The translations under genes were made by a program, and so were the position numbers. The notes under the pieces were generated by a model, which did not search any database, was not told the origin of the DNA, and saw nothing but the letters and a program-made list of their open reading frames with translations. Positions 39,960 through 48,503 of a stretch of 64,000 bases of DNA are shown one piece after another; position 1 is the stretch's first letter, and every line of letters starts with the position of its first letter. The DNA comes from Pseudokineococcus marinus (GTDB lineage: Bacteria > Actinomycetota > Actinomycetes > Actinomycetales > Quadrisphaeraceae). The DNA is taken from assembly GCF_037482405.1 (NCBI RefSeq), contig NZ_JBBHZZ010000004.1, forward strand, positions 1-64,000. The letters run 5' to 3'.

Positions 39960-42089
39960 GTGACGGACATCGACGGGCTCACCGCCGTGCAGCCGCTCGC
40001 GGGCTCGGTGCTCCCGTCGGTGGTCCGCGACACCCCGGCGGCCGTCCTCCTCGTCGACCTCGACGAGGGCGAGGTCGTGTTCGCCAACCACCTCGCCCGC
40101 CAGCTGGCGCCCGGGACGGGCCTGCCCGTCGGCATCCCCGAGTGGTCCCGCGCCGCGGGCCTGCGCGACGCCACCGGCGAGGACATGGAGGACGGACCCG
40201 CCCCGCTGCGCCGCGTCGCCTCGGGCGAGCCCGTCACGGGCGAGGCCGTCACGGCCGAGCGGGGCTCGGACGCGACGAAGGCCCGCGAGGCGCTGTGGGT
40301 CGTGGGCTTCCCGCTCACCGACGCCCCGCCGCCGCTGGCGCGCCAGGCCCTCGTCGTCATGCTGCCGCTGCGCGAGCAGGAGGCCGTCGCCGAGCTGCAG
40401 GACGGCGGCGACCTCCGGTACCGCGCGGTCGTCGCGAGCGACCTGTCCTTCACCATCAGCGACCCCCACGGCGAGGACGACCCGCTCGTGTGGGTCAACC
40501 CCGCCTTCACGCGCACCACCGGGTACACCTCCGAGGACGTCGTCGGCCGCAACTGCCGCTTCCTCCAGGGCCCGGGGACGGACCGGGAGGCCGTGGCCCG
40601 TATCTCGCGCGCCCTGCGCGAGGACCAGCCCGTCACCGAGGTGCTCCTCAACTTCCGGGCCGACGGCACCGCCTTCTGGAACGAGGTGGTCATCAGCCCC
40701 GTCTTCGACGCCGACGGCCGCCTCACCCACCACGTGGGGGTGCAGTCCGACGTCACCGCGCGCGTCGAGGCCGCCGCCGAGCGCGACCGGGCGCTCGAGG
40801 CCGCCCGCCGCGCCAACGCCCGCCTCGAGGCGCTCGCGCGGGTGAGCAGCGCCCTGTCCAGCCGCCTCGACAGCCACGAGGCCCTCGCCGTCCTGCCGGG
40901 CCTCGTCGTCCCCGACCTCGCCGTCTGGGCCTTCGCCATCGGCACCGACGACGCCGGGCGGGCGTCGGCCTTCCACGTCGCCCACGGCGACCCGGCGATG
41001 GCCGAGCACGCGCGGGTCCTCGCCACCGAGGACCCGCACCGCTACGCGCACGGTCCCCAGCTGGCCGAGCTGCTCTCGGGCTCGGTCACCGACCCGATCA
41101 CCTGGGAGCTCGACGTCGAGGAGGCCGCCGGGCCCCTCGAGCGCGCGGAGAGCCGCGAGGCCGTCCGGGCCATGGGGATGACGCGGGTGGTGCTCGTGCC
41201 CCTGCGCGCCCGCGGCCGGACCACGGCCGTGCTCGGCCTCGTGGTCGTCGACGGCAGCGCCCCCGGCCCCACGGACCTCGCGACCATGACGGACGTCGGC
41301 GTGCGCGCCGGGCTGGCCATCGACAACGCGCGGCTCTACGAGCGCGAGCACGCGGCCGCGCTGACGCTCCAGCGCAGCCTGCTGCCCGACCTGCCCGAGC
41401 TCGACGACTTCGACGTCGCGGCCACCTACCTGCCGGCGGGCGTCGGCGCCGAGGTCGGCGGCGACTGGTACGACGTGCTCGACCTCCCCGACGGCGGCCT
41501 GGGCGTCGCCATCGGCGACGTCATGGGCCACGACCTGCAGGCCGCCGCCGCCATGGGCCAGCTGCGCTCGGTCCTGCGCTCCTACGCCTGGAGCGGCGAC
41601 GAGCCCGGCGCCGTCCTGCGCCAGCTCGACCTCCTCGTGCGGGGGCTCGGCATGGCGGGCCTCGCGACGTGCGTCTACGCCCGCATCGCCTGCGCCGAGG
41701 ACGGGGGCCGCTGCGCGGTCACCTACGCCAAGGCGGGCCACCCGCCGCCGATGCTCCTGCTGCCCGGGGGCGCCGTCGAGCGCCTCGACCAGGCGCTCAC
41801 GACGCCCATCGGCGTGGCCGCCCCCCGCACGCTCGTCGACCAGGCCGAGGTGCCCATGCCTCCCGGCGCAGCCCTCGTGCTCTACACCGACGGCCTGCTC
41901 GAGCGGCGCGACCGGCCGCTGCGGCAGGGCATCGAGGAGCTCTCGCAGGTCCTCTCCCAGGCGCCCGAGGGCTGCAGCGCGGCAGCGCTGCGCGACCTCG
42001 TCGTCGCCCGCTTCACCGACGGCGGCCTCGACCTCGAGGACGACACGTGCGTCCTCGTCGTGCGCCGCAGCCCCGACGCGCCGGAGTGA
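39960..42089 (+). CDS. LOV-GAF-PP2C blue-light-sensing serine phosphatase
   Basis: This 709-residue soluble sensor has a degenerate PAS-like N-terminus (about 20-135), a LOV domain (155-267), a coiled coil, a GAF domain (about 290-455) and a SpoIIE/RsbU-type PP2C domain (about 470-705). The LOV core has the photoactive Cys C199 in GRNCRFLQG plus flavin contacts N180, Q203, N231, N241 and Q262 (GVQSDVT), so it should form a flavin-cysteinyl adduct in blue light. The phosphatase has GGDWYDVLDL, IGDVMGHDLQAAAAM, KAGHPPPML and LYTDGLLERRD. It probably dephosphorylates an anti-anti-sigma factor. No such gene is adjacent. Confidence 0.92.
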   Translation: MTDIDGLTAVQPLAGSVLPSVVRDTPAAVLLVDLDEGEVVFANHLARQLAPGTGLPVGIPEWSRAAGLRDATGEDMEDGPAPLRRVASGEPVTGEAVTAERGSDATKAREALWVVGFPLTDAPPPLARQALVVMLPLREQEAVAELQDGGDLRYRAVVASDLSFTISDPHGEDDPLVWVNPAFTRTTGYTSEDVVGRNCRFLQGPGTDREAVARISRALREDQPVTEVLLNFRADGTAFWNEVVISPVFDADGRLTHHVGVQSDVTARVEAAAERDRALEAARRANARLEALARVSSALSSRLDSHEALAVLPGLVVPDLAVWAFAIGTDDAGRASAFHVAHGDPAMAEHARVLATEDPHRYAHGPQLAELLSGSVTDPITWELDVEEAAGPLERAESREAVRAMGMTRVVLVPLRARGRTTAVLGLVVVDGSAPGPTDLATMTDVGVRAGLAIDNARLYEREHAAALTLQRSLLPDLPELDDFDVAATYLPAGVGAEVGGDWYDVLDLPDGGLGVAIGDVMGHDLQAAAAMGQLRSVLRSYAWSGDEPGAVLRQLDLLVRGLGMAGLATCVYARIACAEDGGRCAVTYAKAGHPPPMLLLPGGAVERLDQALTTPIGVAAPRTLVDQAEVPMPPGAALVLYTDGLLERRDRPLRQGIEELSQVLSQAPEGCSAAALRDLVVARFTDGGLDLEDDTCVLVVRRSPDAPE

Positions 42090-42111
42090 TCCCCGCCGCC
42101 CGCTCGGGCGC

Positions 42112-42137
42112 GCCCGCGCCGGTGGGGTGGCGCGGGC
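42112..42137. terminator. GC hairpin between convergent genes
   Basis: The nine-base arms GCCCGCGCC (42112-42120) and GGCGCGGGC (42129-42137) enclose an eight-base loop between the LOV phosphatase and the convergent GGDEF-EAL gene. This is likely a bidirectional terminator despite lacking a T-run. Confidence 0.5.
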
Positions 42138-42146
42138 GGCCGCCGC

Positions 42147-43892
42147 TCAGGCGGCGGTGCGCAGGCGGGCGCTGAGCTCGACGTCCTCCAGGGGCACGGG
42201 GCGCTGGAGGTGGTAGCCCTGCGCGGCGTCGCACCCGGCGTCGCGCAGCGCGCACACCTGCTCCGCCGTCTCGACGCCCTCGGCGGTGACCTCGAGGTCC
42301 AGGGCGCGCGCCATGGCCAGCACGGCGTCGACGACGGGCGTGCACCCCTCGCCGGGGACCACGCGGTCGACGAAGGACTTGTCGAGCTTGAGGACGTCGA
42401 CGGGCAGCTGGTCCAGGCGGGAGAGCGTCGACCAGCCCGTGCCGAAGTCGTCGACCGCCACCCGGACGCCGGCGGCGCGCAGCGCCGCGAGCGACGCCGT
42501 CATCGTCGGCGCCTCCGCGAAGGCCGTCTCCGTCACCTCGAGGACGAGGTCGGAGGCGGACAGCCCGCTGTCGGCCAGCGCCCGCAGCACCCGGCCGGGG
42601 TACGCCGGTGAGGCGAGCTCCGCGCCGGAGACGTTGACGGCGACCCCCGCGGTGGTGCCGGTCCGGCGCTGCCACTCGCGCACCTCGTGGCAGGCGGCCC
42701 GCAGGACGCGCGCGCCGAGGAGGTCGACGACCCCGGTCGCCTCGGCCAGCGGCAGGAAGGTGCTGGGCGGCAGGAGCCCGCGCTCGGGGTGCTGCCACCG
42801 CACGAGGGCCTCCACGCCGGTCAGCGCGCCCGTCCCGAGGTCCACGACGGGCTGGTAGCGCAGCACGAGCTCGCCGTCGGTGATGGCGCGGAGGAGCTCC
42901 TCGGCCTCGGGCGTGTCCAGGCTCGCGGGCAGCAGGCCGCGCCGGCGGCGCTTGGCGGCGTAGAGGTCGGCGTCGGCGCGCTGCCGCCACGTCGCCGCGG
43001 AGTCGCTGGCGTCGAGGACCGCGACGCCGAAGGACACCCGCTGCCCGTCCGGCAGGCCCGACGTCGCCTCCTCCAGGCGCTGGCGCGCCTCGTCCTCGCC
43101 GGCCTCGACGACCCAGACGAACTCGTCCCCGCCGATGCGCGCGAGGAGCCCGTCCGGCAGCCGGGCCCGGAGGTGGCGGGCGACGGCGACGAGCCGGGCG
43201 TCCCCCGCGCCGTGGCCGTGGGTGTCGTTGACCTCCTTGAAGCCGTCGAGGTCGAGCATGGCGAGGCTCGTCGCCGCGGGCGGCGGGGCCGCCACGTGCG
43301 CGTCGAGGGCCCGGGCGAGCGCCCGCCGGTTCGGCAGCTGGGTGAGGTCGTCGACGTCCGCGCGCGCGACGGCGCGGCTCAGCACGACCCCGAGGACGGC
43401 CACGGCGACGAGGGCCACGGCCACGTAGACGGCCTCGACGACGGTGCCGCCCCCCGGCGCGAGGAGCCGCAGCGCCACGGCGACGGCGACCACGACGCCG
43501 AGGTGCACCGCCGCGGGCCGCGGGCGGAGGAGCAGCGCCGACGGCAGCACCCCGAGGACGGCGAGGCCCGTGACGGCGACGAGCCGCGAGCGGTCCCCGG
43601 CCGCGTCGACGGCGGCGGCGACGAGCAGCAGCTCGCCGGCGATGACGGCGGCGTTGAGGACGGTCCAGGTGACCACGGACCGCAGCAGCACGAGCGCCAC
43701 CCCGCCGACCGTCGTGGCGGCCGCGATGGCGAGCAGCAGCGCGGGCGTCTGGCCCGCCGCCGGGAAGACGGCCGACAGGAGGGCGCAGAGGGAGCCGAGG
43801 AGGAGGACGGCCCCGGCCGACGCCCCGGCGACGGGGGTCGGACCGCCGTCGACGGCCCCGGCGGCCCATGGTCCCCTCGTTCGTCCCTGCAC
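42147..43892 (-). CDS. Membrane GGDEF-EAL cyclic-di-GMP enzyme
   Basis: This 581-residue protein has six to seven N-terminal hydrophobic helices (about 20-175), a GGDEF domain (about 180-325) with LDLDGFKEVNDTHGHGAGD and the intact GGDEF loop, and an EAL domain (about 330-575) with EALVRW, NVSGAEL, EVTETAF, VDDFGTGWSTLSRL, LKLDKSFV and TAEGVETAEQ. Both catalytic signatures are complete, so either synthesis or breakdown of c-di-GMP is possible. No inhibitory RxxD precedes GGDEF. GGGGGAGGG lies before GTG 43892. Confidence 0.92.
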   Translation of the reverse strand: MQGRTRGPWAAGAVDGGPTPVAGASAGAVLLLGSLCALLSAVFPAAGQTPALLLAIAAATTVGGVALVLLRSVVTWTVLNAAVIAGELLLVAAAVDAAGDRSRLVAVTGLAVLGVLPSALLLRPRPAAVHLGVVVAVAVALRLLAPGGGTVVEAVYVAVALVAVAVLGVVLSRAVARADVDDLTQLPNRRALARALDAHVAAPPPAATSLAMLDLDGFKEVNDTHGHGAGDARLVAVARHLRARLPDGLLARIGGDEFVWVVEAGEDEARQRLEEATSGLPDGQRVSFGVAVLDASDSAATWRQRADADLYAAKRRRRGLLPASLDTPEAEELLRAITDGELVLRYQPVVDLGTGALTGVEALVRWQHPERGLLPPSTFLPLAEATGVVDLLGARVLRAACHEVREWQRRTGTTAGVAVNVSGAELASPAYPGRVLRALADSGLSASDLVLEVTETAFAEAPTMTASLAALRAAGVRVAVDDFGTGWSTLSRLDQLPVDVLKLDKSFVDRVVPGEGCTPVVDAVLAMARALDLEVTAEGVETAEQVCALRDAGCDAAQGYHLQRPVPLEDVELSARLRTAA

Positions 43893-44198
43893 GAGCGCAC
43901 CCTCCCCCGTCCAGCCCAGTCCTGCTACCGCCAGTCACTCATGGTGCCTCAGCGTGGCGGGCGGTCGGGCCGCGACCGGGGCGCCGGGATCCCCCGGACG
44001 GAGCAGCGGGCGCCCAGCCGGACGTCGTCGCCCTCGTCCTCCACGACCCCGCGGAGAGCGGAGCGTCCTCTCCGCCCCGGTGGACCCCGTGGGCCGGCGT
44101 GCCCGGTGGTGGACGGCGTGGGACGGCGCGCCGCCCTCGGCCCCACGAGGTCCACCCGCGCCGGCGGCGACCCCGTCGCGGCGGCGGCCGAGGAGACG

Positions 44199-44996
44199 TC
44201 AGAGGAGCGGGCGCACCGCGGCGTAGCCGACGAAGGCGACGGCGTCGATGAGGAAGTGCGCGACGACGAGGGGCATGACCCGGCCGGTGCGCCGGTAGAC
44301 GAGGGCGAAGACGACGCCCATGACGACGTTGCCGACGAAGGGGCCGATGCCCTGGTAGAGGTGGTAGCTGCCGCGCAGGAGGGCGCTGACCGCGACGGCC
44401 GCGACGGGGCCCCAGCGCAGGTCCTGCAGGCGCCGCAGCAGCCAGCCCACGACGACGACCTCCTCGAGCACCGCGTTCTTCACGGCCGCGAGCAGGAGCA
44501 CGGGCACGGTCCACCAGTAGGTGTCGAGCGCCGCCGGGACGACGTCGGCCGTGACGCCGAGCGCCCGGCCGGCGAGGTAGAGCCCCAGCCCGGGGATCCC
44601 GATGAGGGCCGCCAGGCCGACGCCCCGGAGGACGTCGCGGCCGGGCGCGCGCAGGTCGAAGCCCATGGAGCGGGCCGCCGAGCGCACCCCTCCCCCGACG
44701 CTCCAGCCCAGGAGGGCCAGGGCCAGCACCACCGGCACGAGCGCCGTCGCGTTCGCCAGCAGCTGGTAGGTGAGGTCCAGGTACGGCCGGTCGCTGCGCG
44801 AGGCGTTGAGCGTCGCCGTCGCCTCGCGCAGGGGCCCCCGCGTCCACGTCGCGACGAGGCTGACGACGGCGTAGACGGCCGAGGCGCCCAGGCTCAGGGC
44901 GAGGACGAGGAAGACCTCGACGCGCACGCGCCCCCGGTCGGGAGCACCGGCGCTCGCCGCTCCGGGCGCGACCGGCGCGGCTGCGGGCTCGGGCAT
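44199..44996 (-). CDS. CPBP family intramembrane protease-like protein
   Basis: This 265-residue membrane protein has about seven helices. The CPBP (Abi/CAAX) motifs are KNAVLEEVVVVGWLLRRL (the Glu-Glu pair, although the usual Arg four residues on is absent), RGSYHLYQG with its His, and VAHFLIDAVAF with His and Asp. The substrate is unknown; bacterial members include bacteriocin self-immunity proteins and peptidases. ATG 44996 has TAGCCT six bases upstream (leaderless). It diverges from gluconokinase across a tandem repeat. Confidence 0.82.
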   Translation of the reverse strand: MPEPAAAPVAPGAASAGAPDRGRVRVEVFLVLALSLGASAVYAVVSLVATWTRGPLREATATLNASRSDRPYLDLTYQLLANATALVPVVLALALLGWSVGGGVRSAARSMGFDLRAPGRDVLRGVGLAALIGIPGLGLYLAGRALGVTADVVPAALDTYWWTVPVLLLAAVKNAVLEEVVVVGWLLRRLQDLRWGPVAAVAVSALLRGSYHLYQGIGPFVGNVVMGVVFALVYRRTGRVMPLVVAHFLIDAVAFVGYAAVRPLL

Positions 44997-45002
44997 GCCC
45001 GC

Positions 45003-45008
45003 AGGCTA
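45003..45008 (-). promoter_or_regulatory. Leaderless -10 element (TAGCCT) for the CPBP gene
   Basis: On the minus strand TAGCCT is followed by six bases and ATG 44996, the same hexamer and spacing as at arcA. Confidence 0.6.
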
Positions 45009-45055
45009 GGCGCGCCGCCCGCACCAGCCCTGGACGTCCGCTGTGAGCGGCCCGT

Positions 45056-45230
45056 GACCGGCGGCTCCACCAGCCCCTCCCGACCGGCGGCTCCACCAGC
45101 CCCTCCCGACCGGCGGCTCCGCCACCCCTCCCGACCGGCGGCTCCGCCACCCCTCCCGACCGGCGGCTCCGCTACCCCTCCCGACCGGCGGCTCCGCCAG
45201 CCCCTCCCGACCGGCGGCTCCGCCACCCGG
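45056..45230. repeat. Seven-copy 25/26-bp tandem repeat
   Basis: Units start at 45056, 45082, 45108, 45133, 45158, 45183 and 45209 (the last is partial). Each begins GACCGGCGGCTCC and ends in a C-rich ACCCCTCCC-type tail; lengths are 26, 26, 25, 25, 25, 26. Most units contain GGCGGCTCCGCC, which can fold on itself. The array fills the divergent region between the CPBP and gluconokinase genes and ends 11 bases before the kinase -10. There are no spacers, so it is not a CRISPR array. Confidence 0.95.
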
Positions 45231-45241
45231 GGGACGTCCGT

Positions 45242-45247
45242 CAGGAT
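45242..45247 (+). promoter_or_regulatory. Candidate leaderless -10 (CAGGAT) for gluconokinase
   Basis: CAGGAT ends six bases before GTG 45254. It lacks the first T of TAnnnT but has the same geometry as the other leaderless sites. Confidence 0.4.
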
Positions 45248-45253
45248 GGCCCG

Positions 45254-46891
45254 GTGCCTGCCGACGCCCCGACCACCGACCCCACGACCACCACGGCGGG
45301 CGGCCAGGACGTCGTCCTCGGCGTCGACCTGGGCACGACGGCGACGAAGGTCGCCGCCTTCACCCGGAGCGGCGACGCCGTGGCCGAGGCCGAGGTCGAG
45401 TACGCGCTCGACGAGCCGGAGCCCGGCTGGGCCGAGCAGGACCCGGCCGCCATCCTCGCCGCCGCGCGCGACGCCGCCCGCGCCGTCGTCCGCCACGCCC
45501 GCCGCGACGGCCACCGCGTCCTCGGCATCGGGGTCAGCGGCGCCATGCACAGCGTCATCGGCGTCGACGAGCACGACGAGCCCCTCACCGCCGTCGTCAC
45601 CTGGGCCGACCGGCGCGCGACGCCGCAGGCCGACCGCATCCGCCGCGGGCCCGGTCCCGGCGTGCACCGGCGCACCGGGACGCCGGTGCACCCCATGTCC
45701 CCGCTCGTGAAGCTGGCCTGGTTCGCGGAGGAGCGCCCCGACGTCGCCGCGCGCGCGGCCCACTGGGTGGGCGTCAAGGAGCTGCTGCTGCACGACTGGT
45801 CCGGGGAGTGGGTCGTCGACCACTCGATGGCGTCCGGCAACGGCCTGCTCGACCTCGAGGCCCTCGACTGGGACGCGGAGGCCCTCGAGCTCGCCCGCGT
45901 GCGCGCCGACCAGCTGCCCCGCCCCGTGCCCGTGACCCACCGCCTGCGGCTGCGGCCCGAGGTGGCGGCCGACCTGGGCCTGCCCGAGGACGTCGCGCTC
46001 GTCGTCGGCGGCGGGGACGGGCCGCTCGCCAACCTCGGGGTCGGCGCGGTGCGGCCGGGGGTGGCGAGCGTGTCCATCGGCACGAGCGGCGCGCTGCGCG
46101 TCGTCGTCGACCGCCCCGGCGTCGACCCCGCCGGGCGGACCTTCTGCTACGCCCTCACGGACGACCTGTGGGCCGTCGGCGGCGCCATCACCAACGGCGG
46201 GGTCGTGCTGCGGTGGGCCGGCGACGCGCTGGCGCCCGACCTCGAGGTGCTGGCCGACGAGATGGGCGACGAGCCCGAGGAGTCGCTCACCGACCTCGCC
46301 TCCCAGGCGCCCGCGGGCTCCGAGGGCCTGCTCATGCTCCCCTACCTGCTGAGCGAGCGGGCGCCGTACTGGACCTCCCTGCCGAGGGGGGCCTACGTGG
46401 GGCTGCAGCGCCACCACACCCGTGCGCACCTCCTGCGGGCGGCCCTCGAGGGCGTGTGCCAGCAGCTGGCCCTCGTGCTGGCGTCCTTGCGCGAGGCCGG
46501 CCACGAGATCCACGAGATGCGGGCCACCGGCGGCTTCGCCCGGTCCGCCGTGTGGCGGCAGATGCTCGCCGACGTCCTCGGCATGCCCGTGTCCTTCCCC
46601 AGCGGCACGCAGGGGTCCGGCTACGGCGCGGCGGTCGTCGCGATGACGGCGCTCGGCCTCGTCCCCAGCGTCGAGGTGGCGGCCGACCGCGTCGAGGTCG
46701 ACCACGTCGTCGAGCCCGACGCGGCGGCCTCGGCCGTCTACGCCCGGCTGCTGCCCGTGCACGCCGGGCTGTACGACGCGCTGGAGGGCGCCTTCGAGGC
46801 GCTGCGCGACCTCGACGACGACCTGCCGCGCGGAGAGCCCGCTGCGGCACCGGTCGACGGCGACCCCGGCGGGGGCCTGGCCGAGGACTGA
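45254..46891 (+). CDS. gntK: FGGY-family carbohydrate kinase, probably gluconokinase
   Basis: This 545-residue kinase phosphorylates a sugar or sugar acid with ATP. It has the phosphate-1 motif GVDLGTTATKVAAF, SGAMHSVIGVDEHDEPL, TWADRRATPQA, RTGTPVHPMSPLVKLAW (typical of bacterial gluconate kinases), VSIGTSGALRVVVDRP and ATGGFARSAVWRQMLADVLG. The AMHS and GTPxHPMSPL blocks favour gluconate over xylulose. The C-terminus is extended by about 25 acidic residues. It converges on the sugar-phosphate cyclase gene (34-base gap), but the strands differ, so a shared pathway is only possible. Confidence 0.87.
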   Translation: MPADAPTTDPTTTTAGGQDVVLGVDLGTTATKVAAFTRSGDAVAEAEVEYALDEPEPGWAEQDPAAILAAARDAARAVVRHARRDGHRVLGIGVSGAMHSVIGVDEHDEPLTAVVTWADRRATPQADRIRRGPGPGVHRRTGTPVHPMSPLVKLAWFAEERPDVAARAAHWVGVKELLLHDWSGEWVVDHSMASGNGLLDLEALDWDAEALELARVRADQLPRPVPVTHRLRLRPEVAADLGLPEDVALVVGGGDGPLANLGVGAVRPGVASVSIGTSGALRVVVDRPGVDPAGRTFCYALTDDLWAVGGAITNGGVVLRWAGDALAPDLEVLADEMGDEPEESLTDLASQAPAGSEGLLMLPYLLSERAPYWTSLPRGAYVGLQRHHTRAHLLRAALEGVCQQLALVLASLREAGHEIHEMRATGGFARSAVWRQMLADVLGMPVSFPSGTQGSGYGAAVVAMTALGLVPSVEVAADRVEVDHVVEPDAAASAVYARLLPVHAGLYDALEGAFEALRDLDDDLPRGEPAAAPVDGDPGGGLAED

Positions 46892-46896
46892 CGCGT

Positions 46897-46909
46897 CGGA
46901 CGACGTCCG
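46897..46909. terminator. Small hairpin between convergent genes
   Basis: CGGAC GAC GTCCG gives a five-base stem with a three-base loop in the short gap between gluconokinase and the cyclase gene. It is a weak terminator candidate. Confidence 0.3.
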
Positions 46910-46925
46910 GTCGAGGGCGGGCCGC

Positions 46926-48083
46926 TCAGACGGGGCGGAGGACCTCGTCGACGGCCGCGTGGACGAGGTCCGTCGGCACGGGGACGAGCGGGCGGCCGCC
47001 CTCCCCGCGACGGGCGCTGCCGAGCCGGTCGAGCAGGACCATGGGCACGACGTCGTCGCCGATGCCCGGCAGGTAGCCGCGCTTGTTGTCGCGCAGCAGC
47101 AGCCGGTGCACCAGGGCGCGGTCGAGGACCGGCGGGGCGTCGACGCGCACGCCGAGCGGCGCGAGGACCCGCGCGTGCGCGGCGACCGCCGCGTCGTCGA
47201 GGAGGCCGAGCCGCGCCGCCACGTCCGCAGCGGCGAGCATCCCCCAGCCGACGGCCGCGCCGTGCGAGAGGGCGCCGCGCGAGGCGAGCTCGACGGCGTG
47301 GCCCACGGTGTGGCCGTACTCGAAGACGAGGGCCTCGCTGCGCTCGTGCGGGTCCACCCGCAGCGGCCCCGTCTTGGCGTCGACACCGATCTGCAGCAGG
47401 CGCAGCAGGGCGTCCGAGCCCGGGTCGGCGAGGCCGTCGACGGCGGCGAGGTAGTCGTCCTCGCGCTCGGGCAGGACGGCGAGCACGTTCTTCGCCATCT
47501 CCGCCGTGCCGGTGAGGACCTGGCGGGCGTCGACGCCGCGCAGCCAGTCGAGGTCGCACCAGACCGACCGCGGGGTCCAGAAGGTGCCCACCATGTTCTT
47601 GCCAGCCGAGAGGTTGACGCCCTGCTTGGCCGACAGGACCGCGTCGAAGGCGGCCACCGGGGTCGTCGGCAGGTGGACGAGCGGCAGGCCGCGGAAGAGC
47701 GTGGCGGCCACCATGCCGGCGACGTTGCCGACGAGCCCGCCGCCGAGGGCCAGGACCACCGAGCCGCGGGTCACGCCGGCGGCGACGGCCTCCTCGGCCA
47801 GGTGCAGCACCGTCTCGAGCGTCTTGAGCTCCTCGCGGGCGCTCACCGGCAGCGGGTGCACGAGCGCGTGCGGCGCGAGCCCGTCGACCACCCGCTGGGC
47901 CAGGTCGGCGGCCACCGCGTCGTGGACGAGGAGCACGCGGTCGGCGCTCGCGACCTCCTCGGCGAGCAGGAGCAGCAGCTCGTCCGTGCACCCGTCGCCG
48001 TAGGCGTAGGGGACGACGTCCTCGCCGAGGGCGAAGCTCGTCCGGTGCACCCGGGCAGTGATCGGGTCGGCGGTCGCGCTCAT
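46926..48083 (-). CDS. Sugar-phosphate cyclase of the 2-deoxy-scyllo-inosose synthase type (AroB superfamily)
   Basis: This 385-residue protein has the NAD motif LALGGGLVGNVAGMVAA (112-127), HLPTT (137-141), AKQGVN with K153, GKNMVGTF (161-168) and zinc ligands E195 (TAEMAKN), H258 (EYGHT) and H274 (LSHG). In dehydroquinate synthase the NAD loop reads GGxxGD and the residue three before the zinc His is Asn, with Arg four residues earlier. Here these are Asn120, Glu255 and Ala251, as in 2-deoxy-scyllo-inosose synthase, where this Glu is catalytic. Glucose 6-phosphate is therefore the likely substrate. GGAGGAG precedes ATG 48083. An ordinary aroB role is less likely because aroK/aroC are absent. 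Confidence 0.8.
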   Translation of the reverse strand: MSATADPITARVHRTSFALGEDVVPYAYGDGCTDELLLLLAEEVASADRVLLVHDAVAADLAQRVVDGLAPHALVHPLPVSAREELKTLETVLHLAEEAVAAGVTRGSVVLALGGGLVGNVAGMVAATLFRGLPLVHLPTTPVAAFDAVLSAKQGVNLSAGKNMVGTFWTPRSVWCDLDWLRGVDARQVLTGTAEMAKNVLAVLPEREDDYLAAVDGLADPGSDALLRLLQIGVDAKTGPLRVDPHERSEALVFEYGHTVGHAVELASRGALSHGAAVGWGMLAAADVAARLGLLDDAAVAAHARVLAPLGVRVDAPPVLDRALVHRLLLRDNKRGYLPGIGDDVVPMVLLDRLGSARRGEGGRPLVPVPTDLVHAAVDEVLRPV

Positions 48084-48138
48084 GCAGCTCCTCCAGGTGC
48101 CGACGGCGGACCGCCGGCAGTGCGGCTCGGGACGCCCG

Positions 48139-48144
48139 AGGATA
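48139..48144 (-). promoter_or_regulatory. Possible -10 (TATCCT) of the cyclase gene
   Basis: On the minus strand TATCCT lies 55 bases before ATG 48083. It is the only A/T-rich hexamer in this leader. No clear -35 is seen. Confidence 0.3.
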
Positions 48145-48184
48145 CCGGCGGGTAGCCGCGCCCCCGTCGCCGTCACCCCGGGGG

Positions 48185-48344
48185 NNNNNNNNNNNNNNNN
48201 NNNNNNNNNNNNNNNNNNNNNNNNNNNNNNNNNNNNNNNNNNNNNNNNNNNNNNNNNNNNNNNNNNNNNNNNNNNNNNNNNNNNNNNNNNNNNNNNNNNN
48301 NNNNNNNNNNNNNNNNNNNNNNNNNNNNNNNNNNNNNNNNNNNN
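48185..48344. other. Assembly gap (160 N)
   Basis: There are 160 unknown bases between the leader of the cyclase gene and a fragment of probable plus-strand coding sequence. The true length is unknown, and whole genes may be missing here. Confidence 0.99.
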
Positions 48345-48503
48345 GTGGGTGCGGCCGGCGCTGGCCCAGCGCCTGGAGGAGCGCTGCGGGTCGGCGCCGA
48401 GCGACCCCGTCGTCAGCGTCGTCGCCGGCGGCCTCAAGGACGGGCCTCCGGCACGGGCCGCGCCCCGCTCCTCGAGGGCGACCTCTGACGGCGAGCGCCG
48501 TCG
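48345..48503 (+). other. Possible 3' fragment of a plus-strand gene cut by the gap
   Basis: Reading plus-strand codons from 48349 (TGG GTG CGG) gives WVRPALAQRLEERCG then PVVSVVAGGLKDG, with every third base G or C for about 30 codons, which is the local mark of real coding sequence. No stop occurs before the frame runs into the convergent dimethylargininase gene, so the end is unclear; a frameshift or chance is possible. I cannot identify it. The rest of 48084-48503 holds only the cyclase leader and the gap. Confidence 0.3.

Noticed and set aside
45056..45230. CRISPR-like array
   Set aside because: Units are contiguous without unique spacers, only 25-26 bases long, and no cas genes are in the window. 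It is a plain tandem repeat.
46926..48083. Simple call of aroB (3-dehydroquinate synthase)
   Set aside because: Glu255, Ala251 and GGGLVGN differ from the conserved dehydroquinate synthase residues, and no shikimate genes are adjacent. I kept it as an alternative only.
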